Origin: Mitsuaria sp. PDC51
Lineage (GTDB): Bacteria; Pseudomonadota; Gammaproteobacteria; Burkholderiales; Burkholderiaceae_C
Direction: 5' to 3'
Length of the DNA: 64,000 nt
Assembly: GCF_900113225.1 (NCBI RefSeq)
Contig: NZ_FOZE01000001.1
Span: 2,108,001 to 2,172,000 of the forward strand
This document shows, one piece after another, positions 43,130-52,246 of this stretch (position 1 is the stretch's first letter; every line of letters begins with the position of its first letter). A program made the translations under genes and the position numbers. Below the pieces are notes generated by a model. The model did not search any database and was not told the origin of the DNA. It worked only from the letters and a program-made list of their open reading frames with translations.

Positions 43130-44274
43130 GCGCGGTCCTGCCAGAGCGAGGCGCGGCCGCGGCGGACGCGTTGGTCGGTGTCGCGAGCCCCGATGGACTG
43201 GCGACGCCCACGGCAACCGCGACGCTCGACCTCAGCGTCGTCATGCCCACCTATCGGCGTCCCGACCTGCTGGCCCGCTGCCTGGGCGCGCTGCTGGCGC
43301 AGACGCTGCCAGCCGATCGCTTCGAGGTGATCGTCGTGGACGACGGCCAGGAGGACCGGTGCCGAGAGCAGGTCGAGCGGGTCGCCGCGACGCCGGGCGC
43401 GCCGGCGATCCGCTACCTGCGCGCCGCGAGCGGCCGTGGGCCCGCGGTCGCGCGCAACGCCGGCTGGCGCGCCGCGACGGCGCCGCTCGTCGCCTTCACC
43501 GACGACGACACGCTGCCCGATCCGTCGTGGCTGGCGCGCGGCCTGGCCGCGATGCAGGCACACCCGGACTGGGTCGCCGCGGCCGGCCAGGTCAGGGTGC
43601 CGAGCGCGAGCGCCGGTGGCATCGGCACCGCCACCGACGGCGACATCGACAGCGACATCGGCCGCGACGGCGTTCCTGCCCGGCGCGACGCGCGACCGAC
43701 TGACCATGAGCTGATGACCCGCGGCCTGGAGACCTCCGAATTCGTGACGGCGAATGCCTTTGCCCGGCGCGAGGTGCTGGCGCGCATCGATGGCTTCGAC
43801 GAACGCTTCCTGCGCGCCTGGCGCGAGGACTCCGACCTCCAGTTCCGCCTGCAGGCGCAGGGACCGGTGGGACGCGTCGCCGACGCGCTGGTCTGGCATC
43901 CCGTGCGTCCCGAACGCTGGGGCGTGTCGCTGCGCCAGCAGCGCAACGTCTACTTCGACGCGCTGCTGTACCGCAAGCATCCGGGGATCTACCGCTCGCG
44001 CATCCGCCGCGTGCCGCCGTGGGACTACTACGCCATCGTTGCGATGACCCCGGCGGCGATCGTGCTGGCCGCGGCGGGGCAGGGCGCGATCGCGGCGGGG
44101 CTGCTGGCCGCGTCGGCCGCGCTGATCCTGCGACTGACCGCCCGCCGCCTGCGCGCCACCTCGCGTGCGCTGCCGCATGTGTGGGAGATGCTCTGCACCT
44201 CGGCCGCGATCCCCTTCCTCTCGGTGTACTGGCGGCTGCGCGGCGCGTGGCATTTCCGGACGCCGTTCCTCTGA
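43126..44274 (+). CDS. glycosyltransferase family 2 with C-terminal membrane helices
   Basis: A 382-residue GT2. SVVMPTYRRPDLLARCLGAL starts the GT-A fold. The metal-binding acidic motif is FTDDDTLPDPSWL, and the acceptor-base region has RAWREDSDLQFRL. Two hydrophobic segments near residues 305-345 should anchor it in the inner membrane. An Asp/Gly-rich insert (GTATDGDIDSDIGRDG, near 168-182) interrupts the domain and looks like a species-specific loop. It is tightly coupled to the preceding GT9 (ATGA) and lies 7 bases before the next. Confidence 0.86.
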   Translation: MSAVLPERGAAAADALVGVASPDGLATPTATATLDLSVVMPTYRRPDLLARCLGALLAQTLPADRFEVIVVDDGQEDRCREQVERVAATPGAPAIRYLRAASGRGPAVARNAGWRAATAPLVAFTDDDTLPDPSWLARGLAAMQAHPDWVAAAGQVRVPSASAGGIGTATDGDIDSDIGRDGVPARRDARPTDHELMTRGLETSEFVTANAFARREVLARIDGFDERFLRAWREDSDLQFRLQAQGPVGRVADALVWHPVRPERWGVSLRQQRNVYFDALLYRKHPGIYRSRIRRVPPWDYYAIVAMTPAAIVLAAAGQGAIAAGLLAASAALILRLTARRLRATSRALPHVWEMLCTSAAIPFLSVYWRLRGAWHFRTPFL

Positions 44275-44281
44275 GCCCGCG

Positions 44282-45574
44282 ATGCGACCTCCGCTTCCGT
44301 CCAATACGCCGGCTCCGGCGAGTTCGCCTCTTCCGGGGGCGAGCCCGAAGTCCATCACCGGCCCCGTCCGAGGGTCCGCGACGTCGGCCGCTGCGGCGCC
44401 CGCGTCGATCGACGGCGAGGTGCGGCGCATCCTGATCCTGCGCGCGCTGGTGCTGGGCGACACGATCTGCGCCGTGCCCGCGCTGCGGGCCATCCGGCGC
44501 GCCTGGCCGCAGGCGCACATCGCGCTGATGGGCCTGCCGGTCGCGCGCGAGTACCTGTCGCGCCTGGACTGCGTCGACGAGTGGCGGCCGTTTCCCGGTT
44601 GGCCGGGCCTGCCGGAGCGCGAGCCCGATGTGCGCGCGCTGCCCGCCTTCCTCGCCGCGATGCACGCCAGCGACTGGGACCTCGCCATCCAGCTGCACGG
44701 CAGCGGCGAGCGGACCAATCCCTTCCTGGCCCTGCTGGGCGCGCGCTGGCACGCAGGCTTTCGCAGCGATGCAGCCTGGGTGCCGCCGGCCGACGAGGCC
44801 CGCTTCGCGCCCTGGCCGCTGCTGGGCCACGAGACGCAGCGGCTGCTGTCGCTGTGCCGCCACCTCGGCCTGCCGGCCGACGACGACACGCTCGAGTTCC
44901 CGCTGCGCGACGAGGACGACGTGGCGCTCGCCCGCGCCTGGCCGGGTCGCGCTCAGACAGGGCCCTACGCCTGCCTGCACGTGGGCGCGCAGCTGGCGTC
45001 GCGGCGCTGGCCGCTGCGCCGCTTCGCGGCCGTGGCCCAGGCGCTGCACGACGCCGGCCTGGCGATCGTGCTCACCGGCACAGCCGCCGAACGTCCGCTG
45101 ACCGGCGAATTCGCCGCGATGCTCGCCGCGCTCGGCGTGCCGGTCACCGACCTGTCCGGCGCGACCACGCTGTGGACCCTGGGCGCGCTGCTGCGCGATG
45201 CGCGGGTGCTGGTGTGCAACGACACCGGCGTTTCGCATGTGGCTGCGGCGCTGCGCGTGCCCAGCGTGGTGGTGTCCTGCGGCAGCGAGCCGATGCGCTG
45301 GGCGCCGCCGGACCGCGCCCGGCACCGGGTGCTGGCCAAGCCCGCGCCCTGCCGTCCCTGCGCCTATCCCGAATGCCCGAACGGCCATGCCTGCGCGCAT
45401 GCGCTGTCGGTCTTCGAGGTGCTGCAGGCGCTGGAAGACCTGCTGCGTTCGTCCGCGCCATCCATCCCATCCGTCGCGATCTCCAAGGAGGGTCCCCATG
45501 CCCCGTCGCCTGCGCATCCTGACCTGGCACGTCCACGGCAACTACCTCTACAACCTCACGCAGGTTCCGCATGA
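44282..45574 (+). CDS. heptosyltransferase-like glycosyltransferase family 9 (second)
   Basis: A 430-residue GT9. ILRALVLGDTICAVPALRAI is the N-terminal donor-loop motif, and LHVGAQLASRRWPLRRFAAV and VCNDTGVSHVAAALRVPSVV complete the fold. A Cys cluster (PCRPCAYPECPNGHAC, near 360-375) parallels that of the first GT9. About 40 Ala/Pro/Ser-rich residues precede the domain. The last 25 codons overlap the next gene, including its ribosome-binding site, and encode a tail unrelated to the family. It is probably also an ADP-heptose transferase. Confidence 0.86.
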   Translation: MRPPLPSNTPAPASSPLPGASPKSITGPVRGSATSAAAAPASIDGEVRRILILRALVLGDTICAVPALRAIRRAWPQAHIALMGLPVAREYLSRLDCVDEWRPFPGWPGLPEREPDVRALPAFLAAMHASDWDLAIQLHGSGERTNPFLALLGARWHAGFRSDAAWVPPADEARFAPWPLLGHETQRLLSLCRHLGLPADDDTLEFPLRDEDDVALARAWPGRAQTGPYACLHVGAQLASRRWPLRRFAAVAQALHDAGLAIVLTGTAAERPLTGEFAAMLAALGVPVTDLSGATTLWTLGALLRDARVLVCNDTGVSHVAAALRVPSVVVSCGSEPMRWAPPDRARHRVLAKPAPCRPCAYPECPNGHACAHALSVFEVLQALEDLLRSSAPSIPSVAISKEGPHAPSPAHPDLARPRQLPLQPHAGSA

Positions 45575-46448
45575 CTTCTTCCTGGTGACCGACCCGGCGG
45601 GCTCGCCAGGCCGCGTGGGCCGTGTCGGCGCGCTGCCCTGGGGCGACAACGTGCATGAGGCGCCGGTGGAGCAGATCGCGACCATGCCCTTCGACCTGGT
45701 GCTGTACCAGCACCGCGCCGGCTGGGACGAGGACCGCCCGCGCTGGCTCAGCGAGGCGCAGCAGCGGCTGCCGCGCGTCTACCTGGAACACGACCCGCCG
45801 CAGCAGCATCCCACCGACACCCTGCACTGGGTGCAGGACCCCGGCGCGATGCTGGTCCATTGCACCCACTTCAACGCGCTGATGTGGGACGCGGGCCGGA
45901 CGCCGACCCGGGTGGTCGAGCACGGCGTGCGGCCGCTGACGCAGGTGGTCTATCGTGGCGAGCTGGAGCGCGGGCTGGTGGTCGTCAACCACCTGCAGCG
46001 CCGCGGCCGCCGCCTGGGCGCCGACCTGTACCGGGAACTGCTCGAGCGGGTGCCGCTGACGCTGGTGGGCATGGGCAGCGAGGCGCTGCCAGGCGGCTGG
46101 GGCGAGGCCTCGCAACTGGAGCTGCCGGCCCACATGGCCTCGCACCGCTTCTTCCTGCATCCGGTCCGCTACACCAGCCTGGGCCTGGCGTTGATCGAGG
46201 CGATGCTGATCGGCCAGCCGGTCGTCGGCCTGGCCACCACCGAGCTGGCCACCGTCATCCGCAGCGGCGAGAACGGCTTCATCGACAACCGGCCGCAGGC
46301 GCTCGCCGACACCATGGCGCGGCTGCTGCGCGATCCGGGCCTGGCCCGCGAGTGGGGCGAGCGCGGCCGCGAGCTGGCGCGGGAGCGATTCAACATCGAC
46401 CGCTTCGTCGCGGACTGGATGCAGCTTCTCCATGAGGTCACGACATGA
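45498..46448 (+). CDS. glycosyltransferase, GT-B fold
   Basis: A 316-residue enzyme. [20 protein letters not shown] is characteristic of a small group of exopolysaccharide glycosyltransferases. [19 protein letters not shown] and [19 protein letters not shown] give the donor site. AAGGAGG precedes the ATG by 6 bases, so this start is clear even though it lies 77 bases inside the preceding GT9 gene. The stop overlaps the epimerase ATG. It probably adds a sugar to the same glycan as its neighbours. Confidence 0.84.
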   Translation: MPRRLRILTWHVHGNYLYNLTQVPHDFFLVTDPAGSPGRVGRVGALPWGDNVHEAPVEQIATMPFDLVLYQHRAGWDEDRPRWLSEAQQRLPRVYLEHDPPQQHPTDTLHWVQDPGAMLVHCTHFNALMWDAGRTPTRVVEHGVRPLTQVVYRGELERGLVVVNHLQRRGRRLGADLYRELLERVPLTLVGMGSEALPGGWGEASQLELPAHMASHRFFLHPVRYTSLGLALIEAMLIGQPVVGLATTELATVIRSGENGFIDNRPQALADTMARLLRDPGLAREWGERGRELARERFNIDRFVADWMQLLHEVTT

Positions 46449-47425
46449 ACGACGCCATCGACACCCCCCGCACGATCCTGGTCACCGGCGCGGCCGGTTT
46501 CGTCGGCAGCCATCTCTGCGAACGCCTGCTCGCCCGCGGGCATCGGGTGATGGCCGTCGACAACCTGAGCACCGGCGACATCGGCCACCTCGACCAACTG
46601 CTCGGCCACAAGGGCTTCACCTTCCACCGGCGCGACGTGTGCCTGGAGCCGACGCCGGAGATGGCGCAGGCGGACCGCATCTTCAACCTCGCCTGCCCGG
46701 CGAGCCCCGCGTACTACCAGACCGCGCCGGTGGACACCGTGCTCAGCAGCGTGCTGGGCGCCTGGCGCCTGCTGGAGCTGGCCCAGCAGGCGGGCGCGCG
46801 GCTGCTGCATACCTCCACCAGCGAGGTCTACGGCGACCCCGAGTGCCATCCGCAGCACGAGGACTACTGGGGCCATGTCAATCCGAACGGGGCGCGCTCC
46901 TGCTACGACGAGGGCAAGCGCTGCGCCGAGGCGATGCTGATGGCCTACCACCAGGAGCGCGGCGTCGACGTGCGGATGGCCCGCATCTTCAACACCTACG
47001 GCCCGCGGCTGCGGCCCGGCGATGGGCGCGTCGTCAGCAACTTCATCGTCCAGGCGCTGCAGGGCGAGGACCTCACCATCTACGGCGACGGACTGCAGAC
47101 GCGCAGCTTCTGCTACGTCGACGACACGGTGCGCGCGCTGCTGCTGCTGATGGACGGCGCGCACCTCGGGCCGATCAACGTCGGCAATCCGGGCGAGCAC
47201 ACGATGCTGGCGCTGGCCGAGATGATCCTGCGCCTGACCGGCAGCCGCTCGCGACTGGTGTTCCGGCCGCTGCCCCAGGACGACCCGAAGCGCCGCTGTC
47301 CCGACATCGGCCGCGCCAAGGCGTTGCTCGGCTGGGAGCCGGAAGTCGCGCTGGAGGACGGGCTGCGCCGCACGATCGAGCACTTCCGCGGCGTGCTCGG
47401 GATGCGCAGCGTCACCGTGGCCTGA
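46445..47425 (+). CDS. NAD-dependent sugar epimerase/decarboxylase, UDP-xylose-synthase-like
   Basis: A 326-residue extended SDR. The NAD site is [16 protein letters not shown], the active site has [20 protein letters not shown] and Tyr-x3-Lys in [10 protein letters not shown], and [20 protein letters not shown] is conserved in the UDP-glucuronate decarboxylase (UXS) group. The [12 protein letters not shown] motif also supports UXS. It would make UDP-xylose from UDP-glucuronate. An alternative is a related heptose or hexose epimerase. It is the last gene of the plus-strand run, coupled by ATGA, and its end overlaps the convergent glycosidase gene by 14 bases. Confidence 0.85.
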   Translation: MNDAIDTPRTILVTGAAGFVGSHLCERLLARGHRVMAVDNLSTGDIGHLDQLLGHKGFTFHRRDVCLEPTPEMAQADRIFNLACPASPAYYQTAPVDTVLSSVLGAWRLLELAQQAGARLLHTSTSEVYGDPECHPQHEDYWGHVNPNGARSCYDEGKRCAEAMLMAYHQERGVDVRMARIFNTYGPRLRPGDGRVVSNFIVQALQGEDLTIYGDGLQTRSFCYVDDTVRALLLLMDGAHLGPINVGNPGEHTMLALAEMILRLTGSRSRLVFRPLPQDDPKRRCPDIGRAKALLGWEPEVALEDGLRRTIEHFRGVLGMRSVTVA

Positions 47426-48638
47426 GCACCGGGTCGGGCGTCGCCAGCGCCGTCGCGCCGCGTCGACCTCGCTCCCAGTCGGCCAGCGCGCGGGCATAGG
47501 GGCGCACCAGACGCCGCCCGACCGCGGCGCCGCGCGCATCGCGCGGCACATGCCACAGCCCGCTGCGGTGCCAGCGCGCCGGCTCATACCAGTCGGGCCG
47601 GTCCAGCATCGGATAGAGGCAGACGCCGCCCAGCGGTACGCCGGCGCGGAGCGCGCGCTGCGCTTCCCCCGCGATGTCGTGCAGCCAGTCGGCGCGACCG
47701 CGTCCGATGTGGCCGGTCTCGGCCACCAGCAGCGGCCGGCCGTAACGCTGCCAGACCTGACCCAGCAGCGCGGACAGCGGCTGCCGCCGCGGATCGCCGA
47801 GGTGCCAGGCCAGCCGCTTCTCGCTGGGCACCTCCCACTGGCTGCTGTGATAGTGGTTGAGGCCAATCCAGTCCAGCGCCGCCGGATGGCCGCCGAGCTC
47901 GGGATCCTGCCGGCCGGCCAGCATGTCGAAGGCCTGCCACTGGTAGGACGCCACCTGCTCGGCCAGCGCGCGCTGGTCCGGCGTGTCCTCCGTCGGCACG
48001 ACGTGGATCACCGGATCGATGTGCAGGAAGCGCGCCTGCGGATCGACCTCGCGGATCGCGTCCATGCCGGCGAGCGCCGCCCGCACCAACCGGCGCTTGA
48101 TCGCGTAGCCGCTGATCCGCGAGTCCTCGCGGGCGCCGACTTCGCGCGGCGCGCCCGCCGGTCCCATCGCGTCGGAGGACGAGGCGGCCCAGGCCAGGAA
48201 GCTGATCTCGTTGATCGGCGTGTAGAAGCGCGGGCCTGGGCAGAGCGGGCGGATCGCGGCGGCCGCCGCCGCGGCGAAGCGGGCAAAGCGCGGGATCAGC
48301 GCATCGTCCAGCAGCGTCAGGTCGGGCGGCACGCCGTAATGCATCAGCGTCCACAGCACCTGCAGGCCTTCGCGCCGCGCGGTCCGGGCCATGCACTGGG
48401 CGCGGCTGAAGTCCCAGGCCCCGGGCGCGCGCTCGCTCAGGCGCCAGCCCACGCTTTCGCGCACGCAGCGCAGGCCGAGCCGGCGCGCCTCGCGGTAGTC
48501 CCGCACCAGCAGCCGGTCGTGGCCGGTGGCGCGGACCATGTCGAGCGCGTCGCCGCGGCCGTTGACGTGGTCGGCACCTTCGTAGCCGCCCATCCAGAAG
48601 GAGCGGAACGGGCGCTCGGTCAGCGGGCCGCCGGTCAC
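47412..48638 (-). CDS. glycoside hydrolase, GH1/clan-A beta-glucosidase-like
   Basis: A 408-residue TIM-barrel glycosidase without a signal peptide. The acid/base Glu is in FYTPINEISFLAW and the candidate nucleophile Glu in LLVAETGHIGRG; GLNHYHSSQWEVP is a further barrel strand. These match a GH1-related group often found in exopolysaccharide clusters; activity on the cluster's own sugars is inference. The GTG start overlaps the gmhA stop (GTGA), and only this start leaves no clash. It is the last gene of the minus-strand heptose run. Confidence 0.8.
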   Translation of the reverse strand: MTGGPLTERPFRSFWMGGYEGADHVNGRGDALDMVRATGHDRLLVRDYREARRLGLRCVRESVGWRLSERAPGAWDFSRAQCMARTARREGLQVLWTLMHYGVPPDLTLLDDALIPRFARFAAAAAAAIRPLCPGPRFYTPINEISFLAWAASSSDAMGPAGAPREVGAREDSRISGYAIKRRLVRAALAGMDAIREVDPQARFLHIDPVIHVVPTEDTPDQRALAEQVASYQWQAFDMLAGRQDPELGGHPAALDWIGLNHYHSSQWEVPSEKRLAWHLGDPRRQPLSALLGQVWQRYGRPLLVAETGHIGRGRADWLHDIAGEAQRALRAGVPLGGVCLYPMLDRPDWYEPARWHRSGLWHVPRDARGAAVGRRLVRPYARALADWERGRRGATALATPDPVLRPR

Positions 48639-49285
48639 GGCGCGAGCAGCGCCTGCTCGACCAGCGCGCACCAGGTGTGGCCGATGAAGATGTGGGCCTC
48701 CTGGATGCGCGCGGTGTCGCTGTGTTGCACGACCAGGCACAGGTCGCAGAGCTCCCGCATCGCGCCGCCGTCCCGGCCGCTCAGGCCGATCGTCGTCATG
48801 CCGAGCTGGCGCGCCTGCGCGAGACCCCGCAGCACATTGGGCGAGTTGCCCGAGGTCGAGATGCCGATCACGCAGTCCCCCGGCGCGCCGAGTCCGGCGA
48901 CCTGCCGCGAGAACACCTGCTCGAAGCCGTAATCGTTGCCGATGCAGGTCAGCGCGGAACTGTCGGTGGTGAGCGCCACCGCGGCCAGCGGCGCGCGTTC
49001 CCGGCTGAAGCGGCCGGTGAACTCGGCCGCCAGGTGCTGGCAATCGGCGGCCGAGCCGCCATTGCCCATCAGCATCAGCTTGCGGCCGGCGCGCAGCGTG
49101 TCGCTCATCAGCGTCGCGGCGCGGGCGATGTCGGGCCCGAGCGCATCGAGCTGGTCGAACAGCGCGCGATGCGCCCGCAAGCCTTCCAGGAAGGTCGCGT
49201 CCGGATCGACGCGCGGCGGCGCGGTGGCGGGGCGCCGGGCCGGGCGCGGCAGCGGATGGGGCAGGGGATGGGGAAGCGCACTCAT
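48635..49285 (-). CDS. gmhA: sedoheptulose-7-phosphate isomerase GmhA-like (SIS domain)
   Basis: A 216-residue SIS-domain isomerase that turns sedoheptulose 7-phosphate into D-glycero-D-manno-heptose 7-phosphate. The phosphosugar site is LMGNGGSAADCQHLAAEF, and ISTSGNSPNVLRGL and the C-terminal EAHIFIGHTWCALVE with its His complete the family pattern. The first 25 residues are a Pro/His/Leu repeat (PHPLPHPLPRP) with no counterpart in the family, encoded by a small nucleotide repeat. Start and stop both overlap neighbours by 4 nt. Presence of hldA, hldC and gmhB next door confirms the pathway. Confidence 0.9.
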   Translation of the reverse strand: MSALPHPLPHPLPRPARRPATAPPRVDPDATFLEGLRAHRALFDQLDALGPDIARAATLMSDTLRAGRKLMLMGNGGSAADCQHLAAEFTGRFSRERAPLAAVALTTDSSALTCIGNDYGFEQVFSRQVAGLGAPGDCVIGISTSGNSPNVLRGLAQARQLGMTTIGLSGRDGGAMRELCDLCLVVQHSDTARIQEAHIFIGHTWCALVEQALLAP

Positions 49286-50223
49286 GCGGAGACTCCTAGT
49301 TCCTCGAGCGTGACCGAGGCGGTGCCGAACTTGCCGACCACCAGCCCGGCCGCGCGATTGGCCGCGCGCACCGCGTCCTCCAGCGACGCGCCGCGCGCCA
49401 GGAAGCAGGTCAGCGCGGCCAGCACGGTGTCGCCGGCGCCGCTGACGTCATAGACCTCGCGGGCCTCGGTCGGTACATGCAGGCAGGTGCCGTCGCGGGA
49501 GAACAGGCTCATGCCGTGCTCGCCGCGCGTCAGCAGCACATGGTCGATGTCCAGTCGCCGCTGCAGCGCCGCCAGGCGCTCGCACAGCTCGTCGTCGTCG
49601 CGCCAGTCGCCGACGGCCTCGCGCAATTCGGCCAGGTTGGGCTTGATCAGCCAGGCGCCGCGATAGGCCTCCAGGTCCTTGCGCTTGGGGTCGACCAGCA
49701 CCCGGCAAGGCAGGTCCTGGCAGCGCTCGATCAGCGTCTGCACCTGGCGCAGCGCGCCCTTGGCGTAGTCGGACACCAGGATCCAGCGGTGGCGCGCGGC
49801 GAGCTCGCCCGCCAGCGTCGTGAGCTCGTCAACGCTGGCGGCGGGCGGCTCGGATTCGACGTCCATGCGCAGCAGCTGCTGCCGCTGGCTCACCATGCGG
49901 ATCTTCTGGATGGTGTCGATCGCCGGCCCGCGGACGAAGCGCTGCGTGATGCCGGGCTGGTCCAGCAGCGCGACCAGGCAGGCGCCGGCGGTGTCGGTGC
50001 CCACCAGGCCGCTGACGGTGCAGGGACAGCGCAACCGCGCCAGGTTGAGCGCGACGTTGGCCGCGCCGCCGGCGCGCTGCGACTGGCGATGCAGGCGCAG
50101 GATGGGCACCGGCGCCTCGGGCGAGATGCGATGCACCGCGCCCTCGAGGTACACGTCCAGCATGCAGTCGCCGACGATCAGCACCTCCGGCGGCGCCAGT
50201 TCGGGGAGCGTGGTCGCGGTCAT
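49282..50223 (-). CDS. hldA: D-glycero-beta-D-manno-heptose-7-phosphate kinase (RfaE1)
   Basis: A 313-residue PfkB-family kinase. VLIVGDCMLDVYLEG and RAGGAANVALNLARLRC start the sugar site, and YDVSGAGDTVLAALTCFLA holds the catalytic Asp and anion hole. It phosphorylates C1 of heptose 7-phosphate. In enterobacteria this activity is fused to the nucleotidyltransferase as HldE; here, as usual in betaproteobacteria, it is a separate protein. The ATG overlaps the hldC stop. Confidence 0.92.
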   Translation of the reverse strand: MTATTLPELAPPEVLIVGDCMLDVYLEGAVHRISPEAPVPILRLHRQSQRAGGAANVALNLARLRCPCTVSGLVGTDTAGACLVALLDQPGITQRFVRGPAIDTIQKIRMVSQRQQLLRMDVESEPPAASVDELTTLAGELAARHRWILVSDYAKGALRQVQTLIERCQDLPCRVLVDPKRKDLEAYRGAWLIKPNLAELREAVGDWRDDDELCERLAALQRRLDIDHVLLTRGEHGMSLFSRDGTCLHVPTEAREVYDVSGAGDTVLAALTCFLARGASLEDAVRAANRAAGLVVGKFGTASVTLEELGVSA

Positions 50224-50711
50224 GGCGCCGGGGCCCGCAGGTGTTCGATCAACTGGGTGCTCGAATGGCCGCGCAGGTAGGGCCCGATCGAGACCCGGCC
50301 GCCCCAGCTGCGCACCAGCGGCGTCTCCGGCAGTTCCTCGACGCGGTAGTCGCCGCCCTTGACGTAGACATCGGGCCGCAGCGCCTCGAGCAGCGCCTGC
50401 GGCGTGGGCTCGTCGAACCAGGTGACCCAGGACACGCAGGCCAGCGCGCCGACCACGCGTGCCCGGTCCTCCAGCGTGTGGTACGGCCGCTCGCCGCGCT
50501 TGCCCAGGCCGCGCGCCGAGCGGTCGCTGTTGAGCGCGACCACCAGGCTGCTGCCCTGCGCGCTGGCCGCCTCCAGCCCGCGCACATGGCCGGCGTGCAG
50601 GATGTCGAAGACGCCGTTGGTGAACACCAGCGGTCGCGCCAGCCGCGCGGCCATCTCTCGCAGGCGCTCCGGCGGCACGCACTTGAGCGAGCTGTCCCAC
50701 TTGTCGATCAT
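50220..50711 (-). CDS. hldC: heptose-1-phosphate adenylyltransferase (RfaE2)
   Basis: A 163-residue cytidylyltransferase-fold enzyme. FTNGVFDILHAGHVRGLEAA contains the HxGH nucleotide motif, and SIGPYLRGHSSTQLIEHL is the conserved end with the ISSTxI-like signature. It couples heptose 1-phosphate to ATP to give ADP-heptose. GGGAG lies 7 bases before the ATG at 50711, which also overlaps the gmhB stop. The Thr-Gln-Leu in place of Thr-x-Ile is a minor variation. Confidence 0.92.
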   Translation of the reverse strand: MIDKWDSSLKCVPPERLREMAARLARPLVFTNGVFDILHAGHVRGLEAASAQGSSLVVALNSDRSARGLGKRGERPYHTLEDRARVVGALACVSWVTWFDEPTPQALLEALRPDVYVKGGDYRVEELPETPLVRSWGGRVSIGPYLRGHSSTQLIEHLRAPAP

Positions 50712-51382
50712 GTCGGTCTCCCGGCTGGTGCCGCGCCGGTCGCGACCTCGTCCAGCACATGGGCGGCCAGCGCCGCCCAGTTGTCGAAGACGGCCTCGGG
50801 CTCGCGCAGCGGCGAGCGCCGCCACACGGTCTCGCCGCCACTGTCGAAGAGCAGGCCGCGCGCGCCGGCCCGGCGGCCGGCCTCGACGTCGTCCAGCGTG
50901 TCGCCCACCATCCAGGAGCGCGTCAGGTCCAGCCCGTGACGCCGCGCGGCGGTGATCAGCATGCCCGGCGCCGGCTTGCGGCACAGGCAGGCCGGCCGGC
51001 CCTGGGCATCGGGTTCGTGCGGGCAGAGCAGCACGTCGTCGATGCGCACGCCGGCCTCGTCGCGCAGCCGCCGCAGCAGCGCGTCCTGCAACTGCGCGAA
51101 CTGGGCGCGGGTGAAGTAGCCGCGCGCCAGGCCGCTCTGGTTGGTGACGATCACCAGCGCCAGCCCGGCCGACGCGAGCGCCGCCAGCGCCTGGCCGGCG
51201 CCGGGCATGAAGCGCAGCTGCGCCGGGTCGACGTTGTAGGGCACGTTCTCGATCAGCGTGCCGTCCTTGTCGATGAACAGGCAGGGACGCAGTGCGCCGG
51301 CGGGCAGGCGCTCGCCGGGCGCCGCGCTCAGGTCCAGGTCCTGCACCGGCAGCATGCTGATGGGGTCGGGCGGCGTGGTCAC
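50708..51382 (-). CDS. gmhB: D-glycero-beta-D-manno-heptose-1,7-bisphosphate phosphatase
   Basis: A 224-residue HAD-IIIA phosphatase. FIDKDGTLIENVPYN has the nucleophile and acid Asp, VTNQSGLARG is motif II, and the zinc loop CPHEPDAQGRPACLC and CRKPAPGML and VGDTLDDVEAGRRAG complete it. It removes the C7 phosphate before adenylylation. The GTG at 51382 overlaps the SDR stop (GTGA) and is preferred; an ATG nine codons in (51355) is possible. Confidence 0.9.
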   Translation of the reverse strand: MTTPPDPISMLPVQDLDLSAAPGERLPAGALRPCLFIDKDGTLIENVPYNVDPAQLRFMPGAGQALAALASAGLALVIVTNQSGLARGYFTRAQFAQLQDALLRRLRDEAGVRIDDVLLCPHEPDAQGRPACLCRKPAPGMLITAARRHGLDLTRSWMVGDTLDDVEAGRRAGARGLLFDSGGETVWRRSPLREPEAVFDNWAALAAHVLDEVATGAAPAGRPT

Positions 51383-52179
51383 GGCCAGGAGGTCTCTTGG
51401 GTGGGCAGGACGGTGAGTTCCGGGATCACCGTGCCCTCGGGCTGCTGCAGCACCCAGCGCACCGCGCGCGCGACGTTCATCGGGTCCTGCAGCTTGCTCT
51501 CGTCGATGCCGGGGAAACGGTCCAGCAGGAAGGGCGTGCGCATGCCGCCGGCGACGATGGCGGAGACCCGCACCTGCTTGTCCCGCAGCTCGGCGTGCAG
51601 CGCATGCGACAGGCCCAGCAGGCCCCACTTGGTCGCGTGATACGCGCTGGCATTGGGCCAGGCGCGCTTGGAGGCGGTCGAGGCGATGTTGACGATGTGG
51701 CCGCCGCGCGGCTGCGTCAGCATCCGCGCCGAGGCGTACTTGGTCATCAGCAGCGGGCCCGAGAGGTTGGTGTTGAGCACGCGCTGCCAGTCCTCGACGG
51801 CCAGTTCCGACAGCGGCGCGGTGACGTCCACCGCGGCGTTGTTGATCAGCACGTCCAGCCGGCCGAAGTCGCGCACCGCGCTGGCCACGACCTCCTCGCA
51901 CTGGCGCGGGTCGGAAACGTCCAGCGCGACGGGCACCGCCTCGATGTCGCGCTCGCCCAGCAGCGCGGCGCGGTCGCGGGCGCGGCCCAGGTCGATGTCG
52001 GCGATCAGCACGCGCATGCCGGCTTCGCCCAGCGTCTGCGCGATCGCGGCGCCCAGGCCGCGGCTGCCACCGGTGATCAGCGCGACCTGGCCGTGCAGGC
52101 TGGCGGCGTCCGCGGCGGGCGTGGTGGAGGGGACGGTGGCCGGCGCGGTGGACGCGGCCGTCGAGGGACTGTCGATCAT
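51379..52179 (-). CDS. short-chain dehydrogenase/reductase in the heptose operon
   Basis: A 266-residue classical SDR. The cofactor motif is ITGGSRGLGAAIA, NNAAVD follows, and the active site has Ser in NIASTASKRAWPNAS and Tyr-x3-Lys in AYHATKWGLL. It is coupled to gmhB by GTGA, so it probably acts on the same pathway, for example as a reductase at C4 or C6 of the heptose. It is not of the HldD (extended epimerase) type, so the usual D,D- to L,D-heptose epimerase is missing here. The first 27 residues are Ala/Ser/Thr-rich. Confidence 0.85.
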   Translation of the reverse strand: MIDSPSTAASTAPATVPSTTPAADAASLHGQVALITGGSRGLGAAIAQTLGEAGMRVLIADIDLGRARDRAALLGERDIEAVPVALDVSDPRQCEEVVASAVRDFGRLDVLINNAAVDVTAPLSELAVEDWQRVLNTNLSGPLLMTKYASARMLTQPRGGHIVNIASTASKRAWPNASAYHATKWGLLGLSHALHAELRDKQVRVSAIVAGGMRTPFLLDRFPGIDESKLQDPMNVARAVRWVLQQPEGTVIPELTVLPTQETSWP

Positions 52180-52246
52180 GGGGAACTCCGGCGGAGGGTG
52201 GGTGAAATCGGACAGGGAGAACGGGAAAGGGCAGGGGCGCGGCGCG

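Noticed and set aside
45498..45574. Frameshift or assembly error in the GT9 gene
   Set aside because: Both genes are complete with proper domain ends and the second has a strong ribosome-binding site, so a real overlap explains the layout.
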